Below are positions 1-12,632 of a stretch of 64,000 nucleotides of DNA, one piece after another. This DNA comes from Chamaecrista fasciculata. Taxonomy: Eukaryota; Streptophyta; Magnoliopsida; Fabales; Fabaceae. The stretch spans positions 68,110 through 132,109 of the forward strand of contig QANZ01038630.1 in the NCBI GenBank assembly GCA_003254925.1, written 5' to 3'. The notes below the pieces were generated by a model that saw only the letters and a program-made list of their open reading frames with translations, did no database searches and was not told where the DNA came from. Within the stretch, counting starts at the first letter, position 1, and each line of letters starts with the position of its first letter. A program made the translations under genes and the position numbers.

Positions 1-590
1 TTTTTTTCTCAAACTATGCAATTAGTTTCATTGTCATCCTCAGACTATTTTTTGTTCTATATTCGTGTCCAAAATTATTCGATGATTATACACTCTGAAT
101 AATGGAAAATAATTTTTTTGTTGGAAAAAGATACAAGTTTCCACGTGTCTATTGTTTTTTTGGTTCGAATCATGGGTAGCTAGAAAATCGTAATGTTTTA
201 TTTTTTTTTGTCCCAATGTTCTTTTATATGTTTGAGTAAAATTTATAATTGAATCCAAATTTTTTTTAAGGTACAATATGATGGACCAATTTGAACATTT
301 TAAAATATGATGGACCAAAATGAATATTAGGCCATACATTGAGGACCAAAATGAACCTTTCACCACACAATTTATTAAAATTTAGTGTTGTTTTCTAATT
401 TGCTATTTGGTCCTCAAACTATTATTTGTTATTTTTTTGTCGTTCAATTTCATAAATAGACCCCATTATTAATGATTGGGGTTTTCTACAAGGCCCCAAT
501 GATCTTTTACACATGTTAGAGATTGATTAATTGGAACAGTTCGAATTTATGGACCAAATTGTATGTCAAAAAATAATTCCAAAATTATTT
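1..590. other. AT-rich intergenic, degenerate repeat
   Basis: No gene seen. The stretch holds scattered copies of phrases such as 'gatggaccaaaatgaa' and 'ttggtcctcaaact', the wording typical of the short inverted-repeat elements found all over this window, but too degraded to delimit. Confidence 0.5.
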
Positions 591-1020
591 TCATTTTGGC
601 CCATAATCTCATCCACTTGGATTTGGATTGATCCCTAACCCTCAATCCAAAATTTTCTCATCCTCACAATTTCCAATACCATATCACACTTCCCAATATC
701 ATCTCATCTCAATATTATTTCAATCAAAACACCACCAAACACCTATCATCTCATCTCATCTCAATATTTCAATCTCATCTCATTATTTCCTACCATTTCT
801 ACCCCTATACAAATTACAAAAATCCATCTACTTTTTTCTACCAACCACAATCATTACAACCCCTTTTATATAATTTCATACCCTATTTAACATCATTATC
901 AATAAAACCACCCAAACACCAATACATCATCTCATCTCATCCAATTAAAAAATAATCTCATCCCATCCATTTGGATTGGATTGGATTGGATTGGATTAGA
1001 ATTCAATGTCCCCCAAACAG
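591..1020. repeat. CATCTCATC-rich repeat block
   Basis: Pyrimidine-rich sequence made of repeated 'catctcatctca' units, flanked on both sides by 'ttggattggattgga'-type tracts. It ends in 'cccccaaacagaccct', a terminus common in small plant transposons. It directly abuts the truncated 3' end of the DUF2431 fragment and is the probable cause of that truncation. No coding content is supported. Confidence 0.5.
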
Positions 1021-1023
1021 ACC

Positions 1024-1433
1024 CTAAGATTCTTTGCAGTAGAAACCAGCATGAGGAAAGTTGAAGATGATTCGATCAAAAAGCATGCCATGGAGAAGAG
1101 TGTGTTGGTTCATTGTAAGAGCATTCACTTGGTACAAGATAGTGCATCCAAGCATTTCCAATTTAGTCACGTTCAAACTAGCTCTTGAATACTTCTCCCT
1201 CAACGAATCTGAAAACAGAATATAGTGTCAAAATCCAAAAATTGCAAAAATAATGTCGACTAATTAATATTATATATATATAAACACCAACCTTCTGAAT
1301 CAAGAGATGTTGCTACCATGTTTGTGGCAGAACCAAATGCTCTGGCCAAACAAAGTGAGAAAGAGAAGTCTCCCTCTCCCACAAGCAGAATCTTGTGCTT
1401 GTTACTGTAATGCTTTATCGTTTTCTCTTCCAT
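1024..1433 (-). pseudogene. Truncated BMT5-like / DUF2431 gene fragment
   Basis: On the minus strand two exons join cleanly: 1433-1292 (ATG at 1433) and 1208-1024, with a GT donor after 1292 and an AG acceptor at 1210-1209. The joined frame is 108 codons plus stop. It begins MEEKTIKHYSNKHKILLVGE, continues GDFSFSLCLARAFGSA, and ends near FDRIIFNFPHAGF. These are hallmarks of the plant BMT5-like domain (Rossmann-fold, related to 25S rRNA uridine-N3 methyltransferases; often annotated At4g26485-like). Family members continue well past the FPHAGF motif, where an intron normally follows. Here the frame stops six codons later, next to a repeat block, so the C-terminal half is missing. I infer a fragment left by transposon insertion or partial duplication. 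A short expressed protein is possible but less likely. Confidence 0.75.
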
Positions 1434-2703
1434 TGTTTGAAAATATTTTTATGAGCAGCAGATATATAGGAATATATATATATATATATTATATACAGTA
1501 GCACACAGATAACTAATGAATAAGGGCATTGAGAAGTGAAACGATTAGGTTGCTTTAATTATGACTTTTTTGGTGAAATAATCCAAAGAGTCCTAATTAA
1601 TGATATGTCATTAATTAACTATTTCAGAACGTTACTGTCTCCCATTTTTTGTATAAACAGAGGATGAATGGGGAATTGTGGAACCGGGATGGTGTTTTGA
1701 ATCTCAAGAGTTACTTGTTAGTTGTTACACTTTCATTTAACTTCAACTAATATATCTGCTCTTTCCCTATATGATAAAAGTCTATGCTCTATAGAAATAT
1801 ATAATTATATATTAATTAGTGGTACATACACATCAAATTGTCATACACTCTCTAATTTGTCACACACTAACTCATAACACTAGCAAAAACAAATCAACCA
1901 CAATTCACACAGCAACGAATTGATATTACAAGAGTAAAATCTGACATTTTGCAAACAACATCCATATCTTATATAGTTATATCTATACACACTCTCCTTC
2001 ATCAGGATACAGAGGAGCAACATAATACTCTGAAAGCAACATAATACAGAGGAGAAACATAATACTCTCCTTCATCTATATCTAATACCAAGAAGAGTTG
2101 AGTCACTCCGAAAGCTCGAATAAACTCTGAAAATTAGTTACAAAAAAAGAAAACATAAGCAATACATATAAATAATGAGCAACATAATACTCACATTCAC
2201 AAACATGCAATGACTTGATGAATTTATAGCAGAAAAACCTATTTTTTTAAGACCCCTTTAGTTTTAGGACCCCCGTAAAAAATCTCACGTTTTTAAAAGT
2301 TTATAGATTCTAGGTGAACAAAGTTAAAAATCCAGGAAGTACCTCAGTTAAGTTTTAAAATTCAAGAGTATTAAGTAAGCAAAGTTGAAAATTCAGAAGT
2401 TTGTGTTTTGAAACTTATAATAGAGGCCTTTTCTGCCTTTAACCTTAAAATTCAAGGAATCTTAGTGCAATTTAACTAATAATATTTTAGAAACTAAATA
2501 ATTATGGTTTTCGAAAAAATAAAAAAGTGTATTTCTAATATCTAATACTTATTAAATCAAAATTTTAAAATAAAATTAGAGACTAAAAAATATATTTACT
2601 CAATTTATAATATGTGATAACTATGATGTTGTATTAGATATATATATATATATATACCAATAGAATTGTCACAAGTGCTAGAACTTACCGACCAATGCAT
2701 TCC
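1434..2703. other. Intergenic, no gene seen
   Basis: AT-rich with short TA runs (about 1470-1490, 2637-2657). It contains the 3' flank of the minus-strand NLR1 gene. Nothing codes convincingly. Confidence 0.5.
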
Positions 2704-5700
2704 TCAAAGATTGATTAGTCTTGTGTGATGATATATTCCCTCTTTAATGTAAGTCACAACAGTCACTTCCTTAATTCTGTCATAAACTTCCTCTTCTCTT
2801 GACTTCAAACAATCAATCACATGATCAGGCATTTCCACAAGATCAAGAAGCTTAAGAGCCTCCAAATTCTGAACATCACAAGGCACTTCTATCAATTTCT
2901 CACACTGTTCTATGGTCAATTCTTCAAGCTTAGGCAATGCTCCTTTATCAATCTTCAACACCCTCAATCCTTGCATGTTCTCAAACTCCATATTCTTCAA
3001 TTTTCTCAAACACCCATCTTTGAAATGAAGCACTTCTCCCTCATAAGCCTTTGATAGCCTAAGTTCCAAAAGTTCTGGCAAATTCTTCAACACAGAATCA
3101 ACTGGATCTTCCATTAGTCCTGACCAAGACAACCTTAGTTTCACCAAATGTCTGAGTTTGAAAATCCATGTTGGAAGCTTCTCTAAATGAGCATCTAAAT
3201 AAAGACGTTCCAAGGTTTGAGGAGGGTCATTTATGGATTCTAAGTTTAGAACTTCATCTTCTTTTGCTGCTGCTATGCTCAATGAAGAAAGTTGAGTCAT
3301 GCTTTCTATTGCACTGCATAGTAGTATCCCTTGATTTCTTCTAAGCCCTACAATGGAGAACCTGATAGACAAATTGAGAGATAAATAAATAAATTGTCAA
3401 TGAACCAATTTACTAGGTCAAAGTACACTTTTGGTCTCATAATTTTTACTTAGGTTTTAATTTAGTCTTATAACTTTTTTGTTGTACTTTTGGTTCCATA
3501 TCTCTTTTAATCACGTTGCAGAATTGATATAGGACTAAAAATGTAATAAAAAAAGTTATGAGACTAAATTGAGACCTGAATAAAAGTTATGGAACCAATA
3601 GTACATTTTGGCTAATTTACTAATATATATGGAGTTTCAAAAGTCATTATTGCCAGACAACAAGCAATAAAACCAAAAGCAGACAAAGCATCTAAACTAT
3701 TAGACAAATAAGCTTCCAAGACCATACAAGTGCACGAGCCCATGCAAAAGGTTTAGTTAAGATATGCCAGATTCCATTAAGTATACAAATGAAACCCAAC
3801 CATACATGTCCTTCACTTATATCTTCTAAATCGTCTACACTAGCAATCCACCCTTCGGCTCACAAATTCCCTAAGATTAGCTGAGACTCTAAGTTATAAA
3901 TTAAATTAATTACTTAATTAATAAGCATAAATGTTAATCTTATAATAAAAAGTAAACTAACAATTCGGTTCACGAAAGATCATCGCATTGACAACTTAAT
4001 TGGTCCCTGCAAGATTAAACTTTGTATTAATAAATTAATGATAATCCATCAAACTAATTGAAAAATTCCAACATAACCTTCTTAATTGCTTGAGATTCTT
4101 GAGCTCATTGATTACACCATCCCCATCATCATCGATCAAATCCACATGTGACAGCTTTTGAAGAGCTTTAAGATGACCAATCCCTTCATGCAGTTTCACT
4201 CCTCTGAATCTCACCATGTACGAATATGTCTCCTCAATTCTATAACTATATGCTATCAAACGACGTAGCTTCACAAGCTTATTGATCTCTATAGGCAATT
4301 CACGAACTTGGCTATCTTTTAAGTCTAGAGTCTCCAAATTCTCAAGCTTCCCAATGGATTTTGGGATACTCTTGATGTTTGTGCTTCTAAGATTCAAGTA
4401 TTTCAAGTAAAACAAATTCCCAATTGTTTTTGGAAGATAATCAATGGGTGCATCTTCCAAGTCCAATCCTACCAAAAGTTTGAAACTTGAAACCAATCTC
4501 TCAATCATTGGCTTTGAGAACTCCTTACAATTAAACACAAAACAAGACCTTAGTTTACCAAAATTTGTACCATTATCATCATCATTGACGACATTGTTTG
4601 AATGGATTGAAAGGCGTCTGGTTAATTCATAGAACTCAAAATCTTCATTCTTCTTCACTTGACAGAAGCTCAATTCACTGCATTTCTTGAGAATGAAGTC
4701 ATGCATAAGATCATGCACCATGCATTTTCTAACTCTGCCATGGCGATATACCTCAGATAATATAATCAAGCTTCTTCTAATTAGTTCATCTAAGTATTCC
4801 TCTGCTATTTCCTCGAGTGTGACTTGATCTTCATTCACATCTTTCTTCACAAACCCTTCAGCAATCCATAAGTGAATGAGTTTCAAGCAACTAACAGAGT
4901 AGTCTTCAGGAAAAAGGCCAAAGTATAAGAGACAAAGCTTGAGATGGTAAGGAAGATCATTGTAACTTTCTGATAAGACTTGGAAGTAGCTTCTCAAATG
5001 GGGGTCATTTGACATCTTTGAGTGAAGGCTATGAAGCACTTTTGTCCATTCAGAAGCAACTTTCCTTTTTGTTGAGAGCAATCCTCCAATGGCTACAATG
5101 GCTAGAGGGACTCCATTGCACTTGCTCACAAACTCTAGGGACAACCCCATTAAGTCCTGAGGACAACCTGAAGAAAAATATAGGGATTAAAATGTATGAA
5201 TCCCTACTCAGAATATATGTGAAGAGAGCTATGATGAAAATATTTGTACCTGAAATTCCTAAAAATATAATGTGCAAAGTAATGTATAGATAGAGTCAAT
5301 ACACAGTACAGAAAAATTTCAGAGTTCTCTCAATTTAAGCGGAGTCATTTGAAATGAATAAATTAACAATTTAGTCATTGAAAAGACACCAAGTTAACAG
5401 CGTGGTCCACAAAAGATTAAAATATATAGTTTAGTCAATGAAAGAACCAAATAGTATACTACTCGTTAGTTATTGAAAGGTTTAAACGGTATACTCTTTA
5501 GTTATGAAAATGATTAATAAGTATACCGTTTGATTCTTTGAGGGACTGAACCGTGTATTTCAATCTTTCAATAATTGAGTTATCAATTCTTTAACTTTTC
5601 AGGGATCAAATTGTTAATTTCTTCAATTAAAAATTAGGATTATTATTTATTAGAGATGAGTCTTAATAAATAACTCTTCTTTGGTATAACTGCTACGCCT

Positions 5701-8016
5701 ATAGTAAATTTTTTAAATTTGAATGATTATAATAAAAAAGAATAAAATGGAGGCTTATGGATTACATAATATTTACAAAACATAAGTAAATACTCTTTCT
5801 CATCATAATTTAATAAAATAATTAGTTAATCAGTTAATTAATAATGAAAAAAGAGTAAGCTAACAATTCAATATTTGAAAGATTGTCGAATTGAGAACTC
5901 GGTCCCTAAAAAATTAAGATACGCGTCTTAATCCCTGGAAAATTAAAAGGGTATACTATTCAGTCCCTGAAAATGATTAATAATTATCTTGTTTTGATCT
6001 GTGAGAGACTAAATTATACATCATTTCAATATTTCAAGAACTGAGTTGTTAGCTCGTTGATTGTTCAAGATCGAATTGTTAGTTTACTAATAACAAAAGA
6101 AAAAAAAGGAATTGAAACATTCACCTTCAACATCTCCAAACTGAAACGCCTTAAGATGGAAGAGTTTGAGAGAATCTTGAGGAGGAAGAGGCTTGAGTTC
6201 ATGGATATGAACAATAGCAGAGTGTGTGCAAAACTCTGCAACACCTCTGTCTCTTGTAGTAATCATGATCCTACTTCTTACATTGTCGTCTGGTAATGCA
6301 AATTCCACGACTCTCCAGAAATCAATGTTCCAAACATCATCAAACACCACCATGTATCTTCTTCCTCGTAGGTAGTGTCTAAGTTTGTTAGTTAAAGCCG
6401 TTAAGTTGGTTAATTGGTTCATTTCTGATGCACCAGATTTGTTGCCATCGTAGTCGCAGAAGGCTTGCATGGTGGATTTTAGAAGGTCTTGTGAGTTGAG
6501 AGATCGTGTCACTGTGATCCAAGCATAGGTGTCGAAGGATCTTTCTTCCCTTTGTTTCTTGTACACGTTGTTCACTACTGTTGTTTTGCCTATAGGAAAC
6601 AGATGTGAAAAGAATAATGGCATGTATATATAGTTTAGTTTCTTGTATGTTTAGATGAAAGAAATTAGTGTTTACTTCGATGCTTGATGTAAGAGATTAA
6701 TGAATTGATGAGGAAATTAGTTTTACCTGAATTATAAGAAACTAATGACATGCAATGTAAAATTATTAGAAAAAGAAATTCAAATCCTAACTCAGATTGA
6801 AAAATAAGATGAAGTCTATTATTAATTTATTGAAAAAAGTTAGTCAAAATCTAAAAATGACCAAAATTTGTATTAAAAAAAATATATTATTTTAATCTTC
6901 CAGGGACTAAACTTTGTATTTCAATATTTTAGGAACCAAGTTGTTAACTCCATAATCTCTTGAGGACTAAATTGTTAATATACTATTTACTTAATATTAT
7001 CATATCTATCACAAGTATCCCTAAATAAATTCATGCTTAGATTGATATAGAGAGAGAGAAAAAAAAAATTATTATTAGTCCCTGAATTTATACTGAATCA
7101 ATAAATCAGTTCCTTAATAATCAAAATATACTTCTCAATCCTTCAATTATTGCAATTTCAACGATTTAATTCCTGGGTCAATTTCAGAGATCAAAAAGTA
7201 TAAAATTAGTTCAAATTCAAGGACTAAATCGTCACTAGAGACCAAATAGTTGATAATAGAAATATTTCAAGGATCATATTGTGTATTTCGATTATTCAGA
7301 GACGGATTAATTGACTTAAAACAGAGGTGTAAGTATATGCACGTACCTAATCCGCCTTCGCCGACGACGGAAATGACAGTCCGGCGAGTTTCTCCGGCAT
7401 CATCGATCCACCCATTGAGCAACCCCTTAACATGATCAACTCCCACAAGCTCATCATCACCTAAAAACCTTGCACCCTTTCGTGGATCATGTCTCATCAT
7501 CATCCTCATTGAAGAAATCCCTCCATACCCCAATAATTCTTGTGCTGATTCTGATGGATTAAACCCAAACGTCTCTTTCGCTTGATTCAATCTCACCAAC
7601 ATCTCTCTTATCTCTCCTATCTCTCCCACCATCTCTTTTTTCCACATAACATTTCTCACTAAATCCCCTGTTTTATTCCACACTACCCCACAACACCAAG
7701 AACAATATCCTCCTCCTTCTTCTTGTTTTTTTGTTGAATGTTGAATTCTTTGTTTTCCTATGTTGAATAAGTGTTGGTCTACTATGTCTTGCATTCGATA
7801 TGCTACTTCTCTCACTTGTTTCACCCATACTTTTACTACACTGCTTGTCTCTGCTCTCTCTGCTTTTTCATCAGCGTCTTTGATGTAGGCTTGTATGAGT
7901 TCCAGTTGGTTTTTGATGAAGTTGATTTCGCCTTGTACTCCTCCAAGAACTGACACTTCTTCCTTCACTAGTGGGACTAATTTGTCTATCACTATGTTCA
8001 CTGCTGTTTCTGCCAT
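2704..8016 (-). CDS. CC-NBS-LRR disease resistance protein (NLR1), RPM1-like
   Basis: Intracellular immune receptor of the CNL class: it senses pathogen effectors and triggers defence by nucleotide-dependent oligomerisation. Exons (minus): 8016-7347, 6589-6125, 5167-4078, 3361-2704. All junctions are GT-AG and phases agree, giving 960 aa. Domains: Rx-type coiled-coil about 1-150 with the EDVID-like motif YRMQDIVD; P-loop GEGGLGKTT about 218-226; RNBS-A with YAWITVTRS; kinase-2 VVFDDVW (Asp about 307-308); RNBS-B ITTRDRG; GVPLA about 397-401; [19 protein letters not shown] at 533-535; then leucine-rich repeats to the end. The start is the first ATG of the canonical MAETAVN opening. Intron 1 splits a P-loop glycine codon. 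The 957-bp intron 2 and 716-bp intron 3 are absent from NLR2, and intron 3 carries a family-A element. No disabling lesion was seen, so it looks functional. Confidence 0.93.
3415..3613. repeat. Family A inverted-repeat MITE, in NLR1 intron 3
   Basis: Starts 'aggtcaaagtacac' and ends 'gtacattttggct'. The two halves are inverted copies built from 'ttggtctcataa' and 'agactaaattgagacc'. About 199 bp, lying wholly within the intron. Confidence 0.6.
5341..6095. repeat. Family B elements in NLR1 intron 2
   Basis: Two adjacent degenerate copies (about 5341-5640 and 5850-6095) of a palindromic element. Its arms read like 'aatttagtccctgaaagatt' on one side and the complement on the other, beginning and ending near 'taaactaacaatt'. 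They make up most of the intron. Confidence 0.5.
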
Positions 8017-8049
8017 GCTAGATAGCTAGTTAGTTATGTGTAGTCGTCA

Positions 8050-8060
8050 CTTTTATAAGG
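8050..8060 (-). promoter_or_regulatory. Possible TATA box of NLR1
   Basis: On the minus strand the sequence ccttataaaag lies about 35-45 bp upstream of the NLR1 ATG at 8016. If it is used, the 5' leader would be only about 10 nt, which is unusually short, so transcription may instead start further upstream. Confidence 0.35.
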
Positions 8061-8254
8061 TGTAGCTTGCTAGATGGATAGGTTCATTGCTGCTTAAGCT
8101 TTATCAGGATCTGATGCCACAGAATTCATGAGGATTTGATTTGATTTGATTTCCACTATAGAGAATAATTTTGGTATGCCACCTCTATGATTTATTAGAC
8201 AAATAGTGCTGTGAAGAGCTTATTTTTTTTGGAACTTTACACTACATTTGTTAA

Positions 8255-8960
8255 AATTTAGAGGAAATTTTCTATTTTGGCGCTGAATTCACACCGAGTC
8301 AATTAATCAGTCCCTAAATAATTGAAATATACGGTTTGATCCCTGAAGTGTTTCAATTGTCAACTATTTGGTCTTTTGTGACGATTCGGTCCTTAAATTT
8401 GAACTAATTTTATACTTTTTACTCTCTAAATTTATATTGAATTAATAATTTTTGGACCTCAAAGATCAAATTGTTAACAATTACAATAATTCAGGGATTG
8501 AGTAGTATATTTTGATTATACAGGGACTAATTAATTAAATCGATGCAAATTTAGAGACCAAATAGTAGGTTATCTCTAAAAGTTAAGATGGTGTACTCAC
8601 ATATAGAGAAAATTTACTATTTAGTTTATAAACTTGTACCAAATCAACAAATCAGTCCCTGAATAATCAAAACACATAACTCAATCTTTGAATTATTGCA
8701 ATAGCTAGCAATTTGGTACCTGGATCAAATTCAACGACAAAAATACAAATTCAAGGAAAAAAAATACTAAATTAGTACAAATTTTAGATAGCAAAAAAAA
8801 AATATAAATTCAGTTTAAATTCAGGGACTGAATTATCAGTAAGGACCAAATCATTGACAATTGAGATATTTCATGAACCAAATCATTTATTAGATTATTC
8901 AAAGACTGATTTATTGACTTGATGTAAATTCAAGGACCAAATAATAAAATTTCTCAATAA
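8255..8960. repeat. Two family B elements upstream of NLR1
   Basis: Two palindromic copies (about 8255-8585 and 8610-8960), with arms such as 'gaaattttctatttt' opposite 'accaaatagtaggttatc' and internal 'cagtccctgaataat'. They sit 240-940 bp upstream of the NLR1 start and could bring small-RNA-directed methylation to its promoter. Confidence 0.5.
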
Positions 8961-9614
8961 TTAATGGACACTACTCTTGTCAGAGTTGTGTCTCAAGAAA
9001 ACAGAGGGAGAAGTGAGTTGGGTTCCAAGCTTTCTTCATAATATTTTTTGTATAGAATGTTTATATAGATATATATAAATTGTTCATTAAGAAGACGCTC
9101 AAATAAATAAACAAGATTTAAACTCACAATCTTATGATTATGAATTAACTCCTTACTATCAATTTTTATTAATATAATACATAATACTTTATTATCTTCA
9201 TCACAAAATTCAACAATTTTCAAATTAAAGTGGTTAGGAGAGATATTGATATCCACAGAAGACAAGGGAATACAAAGTTCTTACTTTTCTTGTCCTTTGA
9301 TGCCTTATATTTTCTTTCTTTTGATTCTCAAACAGACCCTAGAAGAAATCGATCAATTTCAATAGTTGGTTTCAGTGTATGATGGACTTTATGTATATAT
9401 GCCTAACCTTTAATCAAAAGAATCTGATACGTGCAGAAGAAACTAGGATTTGAAGATCATTAAATAGTAATTAACTAAGAACATTATAGCATTAATTATT
9501 TTCTCATTTGATACGATACACGTTTAAGCTGCGTAACTAACCTCTAGACTTATAAGTTTAACGTGCATGTTTCAAAGTCCAAACTTACAGACTATTATAT
9601 ATGAAACTATGATA
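8961..9614. other. Intergenic, no gene seen
   Basis: AT-rich. A 90-codon open frame on the minus strand (9265-8993) has no recognisable domain and biased composition. I do not treat it as a gene. Confidence 0.45.
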
Positions 9615-10137
9615 AGGCCAAAACCTCAAATTGGTCCCTAATGTATTGGGTAGATTTCAAATTGGTCATTGTTTCAAAGTATTCCTACATATTTCTATAA
9701 TTTTTCAAATTGGTTCTAAACCTTCTTGCAAGACGCAATTTGACTTCATTTGCTAACGATCGTAACTGGGTTAAGAAAGCACTTTTCAAAACTTAGCATA
9801 TAGTTTCGAATTCATTGTATCCGAATTCCGGACTTGAAATAAAAGAGATATAACCAACTTCGCTTGTTTGATAGTGAATCAAATTACCCACTTTATGAAC
9901 TCGATTTCACTTTGTTTATTGACGATCTCAAGTTAAAGTATTCATCAAAAGAACCTCGTAGCTCTAGATTCATCATATTCGAGCTTGAAACGAGAAAGAT
10001 ATGACCATATTCAATATTTTTCAGACCGATTTGAAAAAATTATGAAAATATATAGGATCAATCTAAAACAAATGAAGGATAAGGGACCAATTTGAAATCG
10101 ACCCTATACATAAGGGACTAATTTGAGGTTTTGGCCT
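9615..10137. repeat. Family C inverted-repeat element
   Basis: 523 bp bounded by near-perfect inverted ends: 'aggccaaaacctcaaattgg' at 9615 and its complement ending at 10137. The interior repeats phrases such as 'cttgaaacgagaaagatatg' and 'catttgctaacgatc' that recur at 23.8-24.6, 26.3-26.6, 37.2-37.8 and 41.6-42.0 kb. No transposase is encoded. I could not find a clean TSD. Confidence 0.7.
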
Positions 10138-10259
10138 GATGATGATACAGATTCTCCATTCAGTGACGCCACCATGTTTTCGTATGCATGACATGCGATG
10201 GGAGAAAAGAAAACTAAAATCAAATAATTATTTATTCATAATGTTGTTTAAAAATAAAT

Positions 10260-11638
10260 GGGTAAATTGCAGTTTGGTACCCTGTGGTTAGGGACGGTTC
10301 CACTTTGGTACCCTGAAAGAAAAATATTTGCAGTTTGGTGCCCCGTGGTTTGCTCCGTTAGCTAATTGGTCCCCTGTGCTTTATTTTCGTTAGAATTTAA
10401 CGGCAAATGTGATTGTGACCACCTTAAAATGTCAAAAGCCTCCCAACAAGTTTTTTCTTATGCGTTTAAGTCCTTTCCCTTTACTAAAAGGGATCAAAAC
10501 ATAAAGAAAACAGAAGCTAAAGGGTACATTATGTAATTTTACGGTTGAGTTGAAAATAATTATAAAATGGTCTTTAGAATTCTAATATTACAAAATTTTC
10601 TCCTTTTCATAAGATTTCTTTTGAATAGGTCCTGATTTAATTACACTTTAATCCCAAAAGTTTATGATTTTTATCAAAATAATCCTTAGAACCTCAAAAG
10701 ACAAATGAGCATCTATGGGAAATTTTCATTCAAGTACACTACAAATAAATCAAAACCCTCCAATTTTTCCAAAATCAAGCCCACAAATCAAAAACGATAA
10801 CAAAATCAACATCATCAACCACCAATTTCTTCCCATCATAAGGAATCAAAATTAAAAACTAAAGAATTCAATTAATTAATTAAGATGAGCACCGCAAGGA
10901 AAGCTCGGATAAACCACAATCTCATTCTCGCGTTTTTCAGTGAAGTAATTAATAACAAACATGATCAAGAAACTTCCGCAAATAATCTCAACCATAAACC
11001 TACGCCAACACTTACCGCTATCAGTTTTCGGAGATGATGTAGATGATGGATCCGAAGTATTATTATCGACAGATTTTGCATTTTTTGTAGATTTCTGAGT
11101 CTCTGAAGCGGATTTTGATTTGTTTGTAGTGTACTTGAATGAAAATTTTTGGTAGTTGAACAGGGGGTTTTTTGATAAATCATAGATGCTCATTTGTCTT
11201 TTGAGGTTCTAAGGATTATTTTGATAAAGATCATAAACTTTTGGGATTAAAGTGTAATTAAATCAGGACCTATTCAAAAGAAATCTTATGAAAAGGAGAA
11301 AATTCTGTAATATTAGAATTCTAAAGACCCTTTTATAATTATTTTCAACTCAACAGTAAAATTACATAACGTACCCTTTAGTTCCTGTTTTCTTTATGTT
11401 TTGATCCCTTTTTGTAAAGGGAAAGGACTTAAACGCATTAGAGAAAACTTGTTGGGAGGTTTTTGACATTTTAAGGTGGTCACAATTGCATTTCCCGTTA
11501 AATCCTAATGAAAATAAAGCACAGGGGACCAATTCGCTAACGGAGCAAACCACGGTGCACCAAATTGCAAAAATTTTTCTTTCAGGGTATCAAAGTGGAA
11601 TCGGCCCTAATCACAGGGTACCAAACTGCAATTTACCC
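10260..11638. mobile_element. Mutator-like element with ~500-bp inverted ends (Pack-MULE candidate)
   Basis: The 1,379-bp element starts 'gggtaaattgcagtttgg' and ends with its complement. The arms run roughly 10260-10760 and 11110-11638, with point differences and a small deletion (about 30 nt) in the left arm. It is flanked by the perfect 9-bp duplication aaaataaat (10251-10259 and 11639-11647). Long terminal inverted repeats with a 9-bp TSD define the Mutator superfamily. No transposase is visible, so it is non-autonomous. The unique centre holds a 105-codon ORF that could be captured host sequence. Confidence 0.85.
10876..11193 (-). CDS. Small predicted membrane protein inside the Mutator-like element
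   Basis: Intact 105-codon ORF (ATG at 11193). The N-terminal ~55 residues are polar and Ser/Thr/Lys-rich (SSTSSPKTDSG near 50-62). One hydrophobic segment follows (about 67-82, with GSFLIMFVINYF), then a charged tail ending PSFPCGAHLN. I do not recognise the family. The start codon and first ~30 codons lie inside the right inverted arm. The left arm carries the same ATG with its next bases deleted, so the terminal repeat extends into the gene. It may be a captured gene fragment or a chance frame. Expression is unproven. Confidence 0.4.
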   Translation of the reverse strand: MSIYDLSKNPLFNYQKFSFKYTTNKSKSASETQKSTKNAKSVDNNTSDPSSTSSPKTDSGKCWRRFMVEIICGSFLIMFVINYFTEKRENEIVVYPSFPCGAHLN

Positions 11639-12632
11639 AAAATAAATAAAACAAGGATGCGCTTTTTTTTCTTTTTTTTTTTAAAAAAAATTAAACATTT
11701 CTTTTTCATGGAATAATTTGAAAGTGTAGATAAGAAAAGAATTAATTCCCTCCACACTGCAAAAGCATCTTTTTCCATGGAAAAATTTAACCATCCATAT
11801 ATGAAGTTCATAGGCATCCAAAATCAGAATATATAAATACTTTTCTTTTCTCCTTCAATTTTCCAATACCAATTTTCCAAAAAGGTAAAATACAAACAGT
11901 GTATCAGTTAAATGATAGTAGTATACAGTGTATTTTTTCATGTGTATTAATATTTGCATGTCATTCTATCATTTAATAAACATGGAGTTTTTTTTTTACT
12001 CCTTATACTTACATAATTATTTTTATTTCAAATGTCATCGCAGACTTTTTGTTTATAATTATTGATATTTTATTTATTATTGTTATTTATATTCAGAATC
12101 CCATGAAAATCTATGGGAATTACAAACAAAAATAAAAAGTACTAAGATATCAGGATTGAACAGAGTCTATATCTAAAATAGTTTCAAAACATACATAAAG
12201 CATGCAATAATAATGCCTTAAAAAATATTGATTTCACTTCTCTCTCACTCTGTTTTCTCTGTTTCCCACATAATAAACTAAAGCCAAGCATTAAGCAACA
12301 TTTATCAAAGTACTCAAAAATTGTGAAGGACACACACATAATACGGTCTGGAACATTAACACACCAAATTCTTAAAATTACATTATATAATAGGATATAT
12401 ATATATGTATATATAAATATATATAAATTTTGATAAAATTTTAAAAATTATATATAATGTCATATGTCTCAATTTTTCTATTTTTCAATGTATTACAACA
12501 TTGGTAGAAACTAGCCATGAAGCCATAGTTTCCTCAACAGCAACATCATATATAACTAAGTAATCAAAATTTGATATAGCAATCAGCATTCAACATAATA
12601 ACTTAGCTTTAGTATAATCTTTTCTTTTATAC
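11639..12632. other. Intergenic, AT-rich, no gene seen
   Basis: Contains poly-T/poly-A patches near 11665-11695 and TA-rich sequence around 12390-12430. The tail flanks the hAT-like element. No coding signal. Confidence 0.5.

Noticed and set aside
8993..9265. 90-codon minus-strand frame
   Set aside because: Biased composition, no domain, no splice or promoter context.
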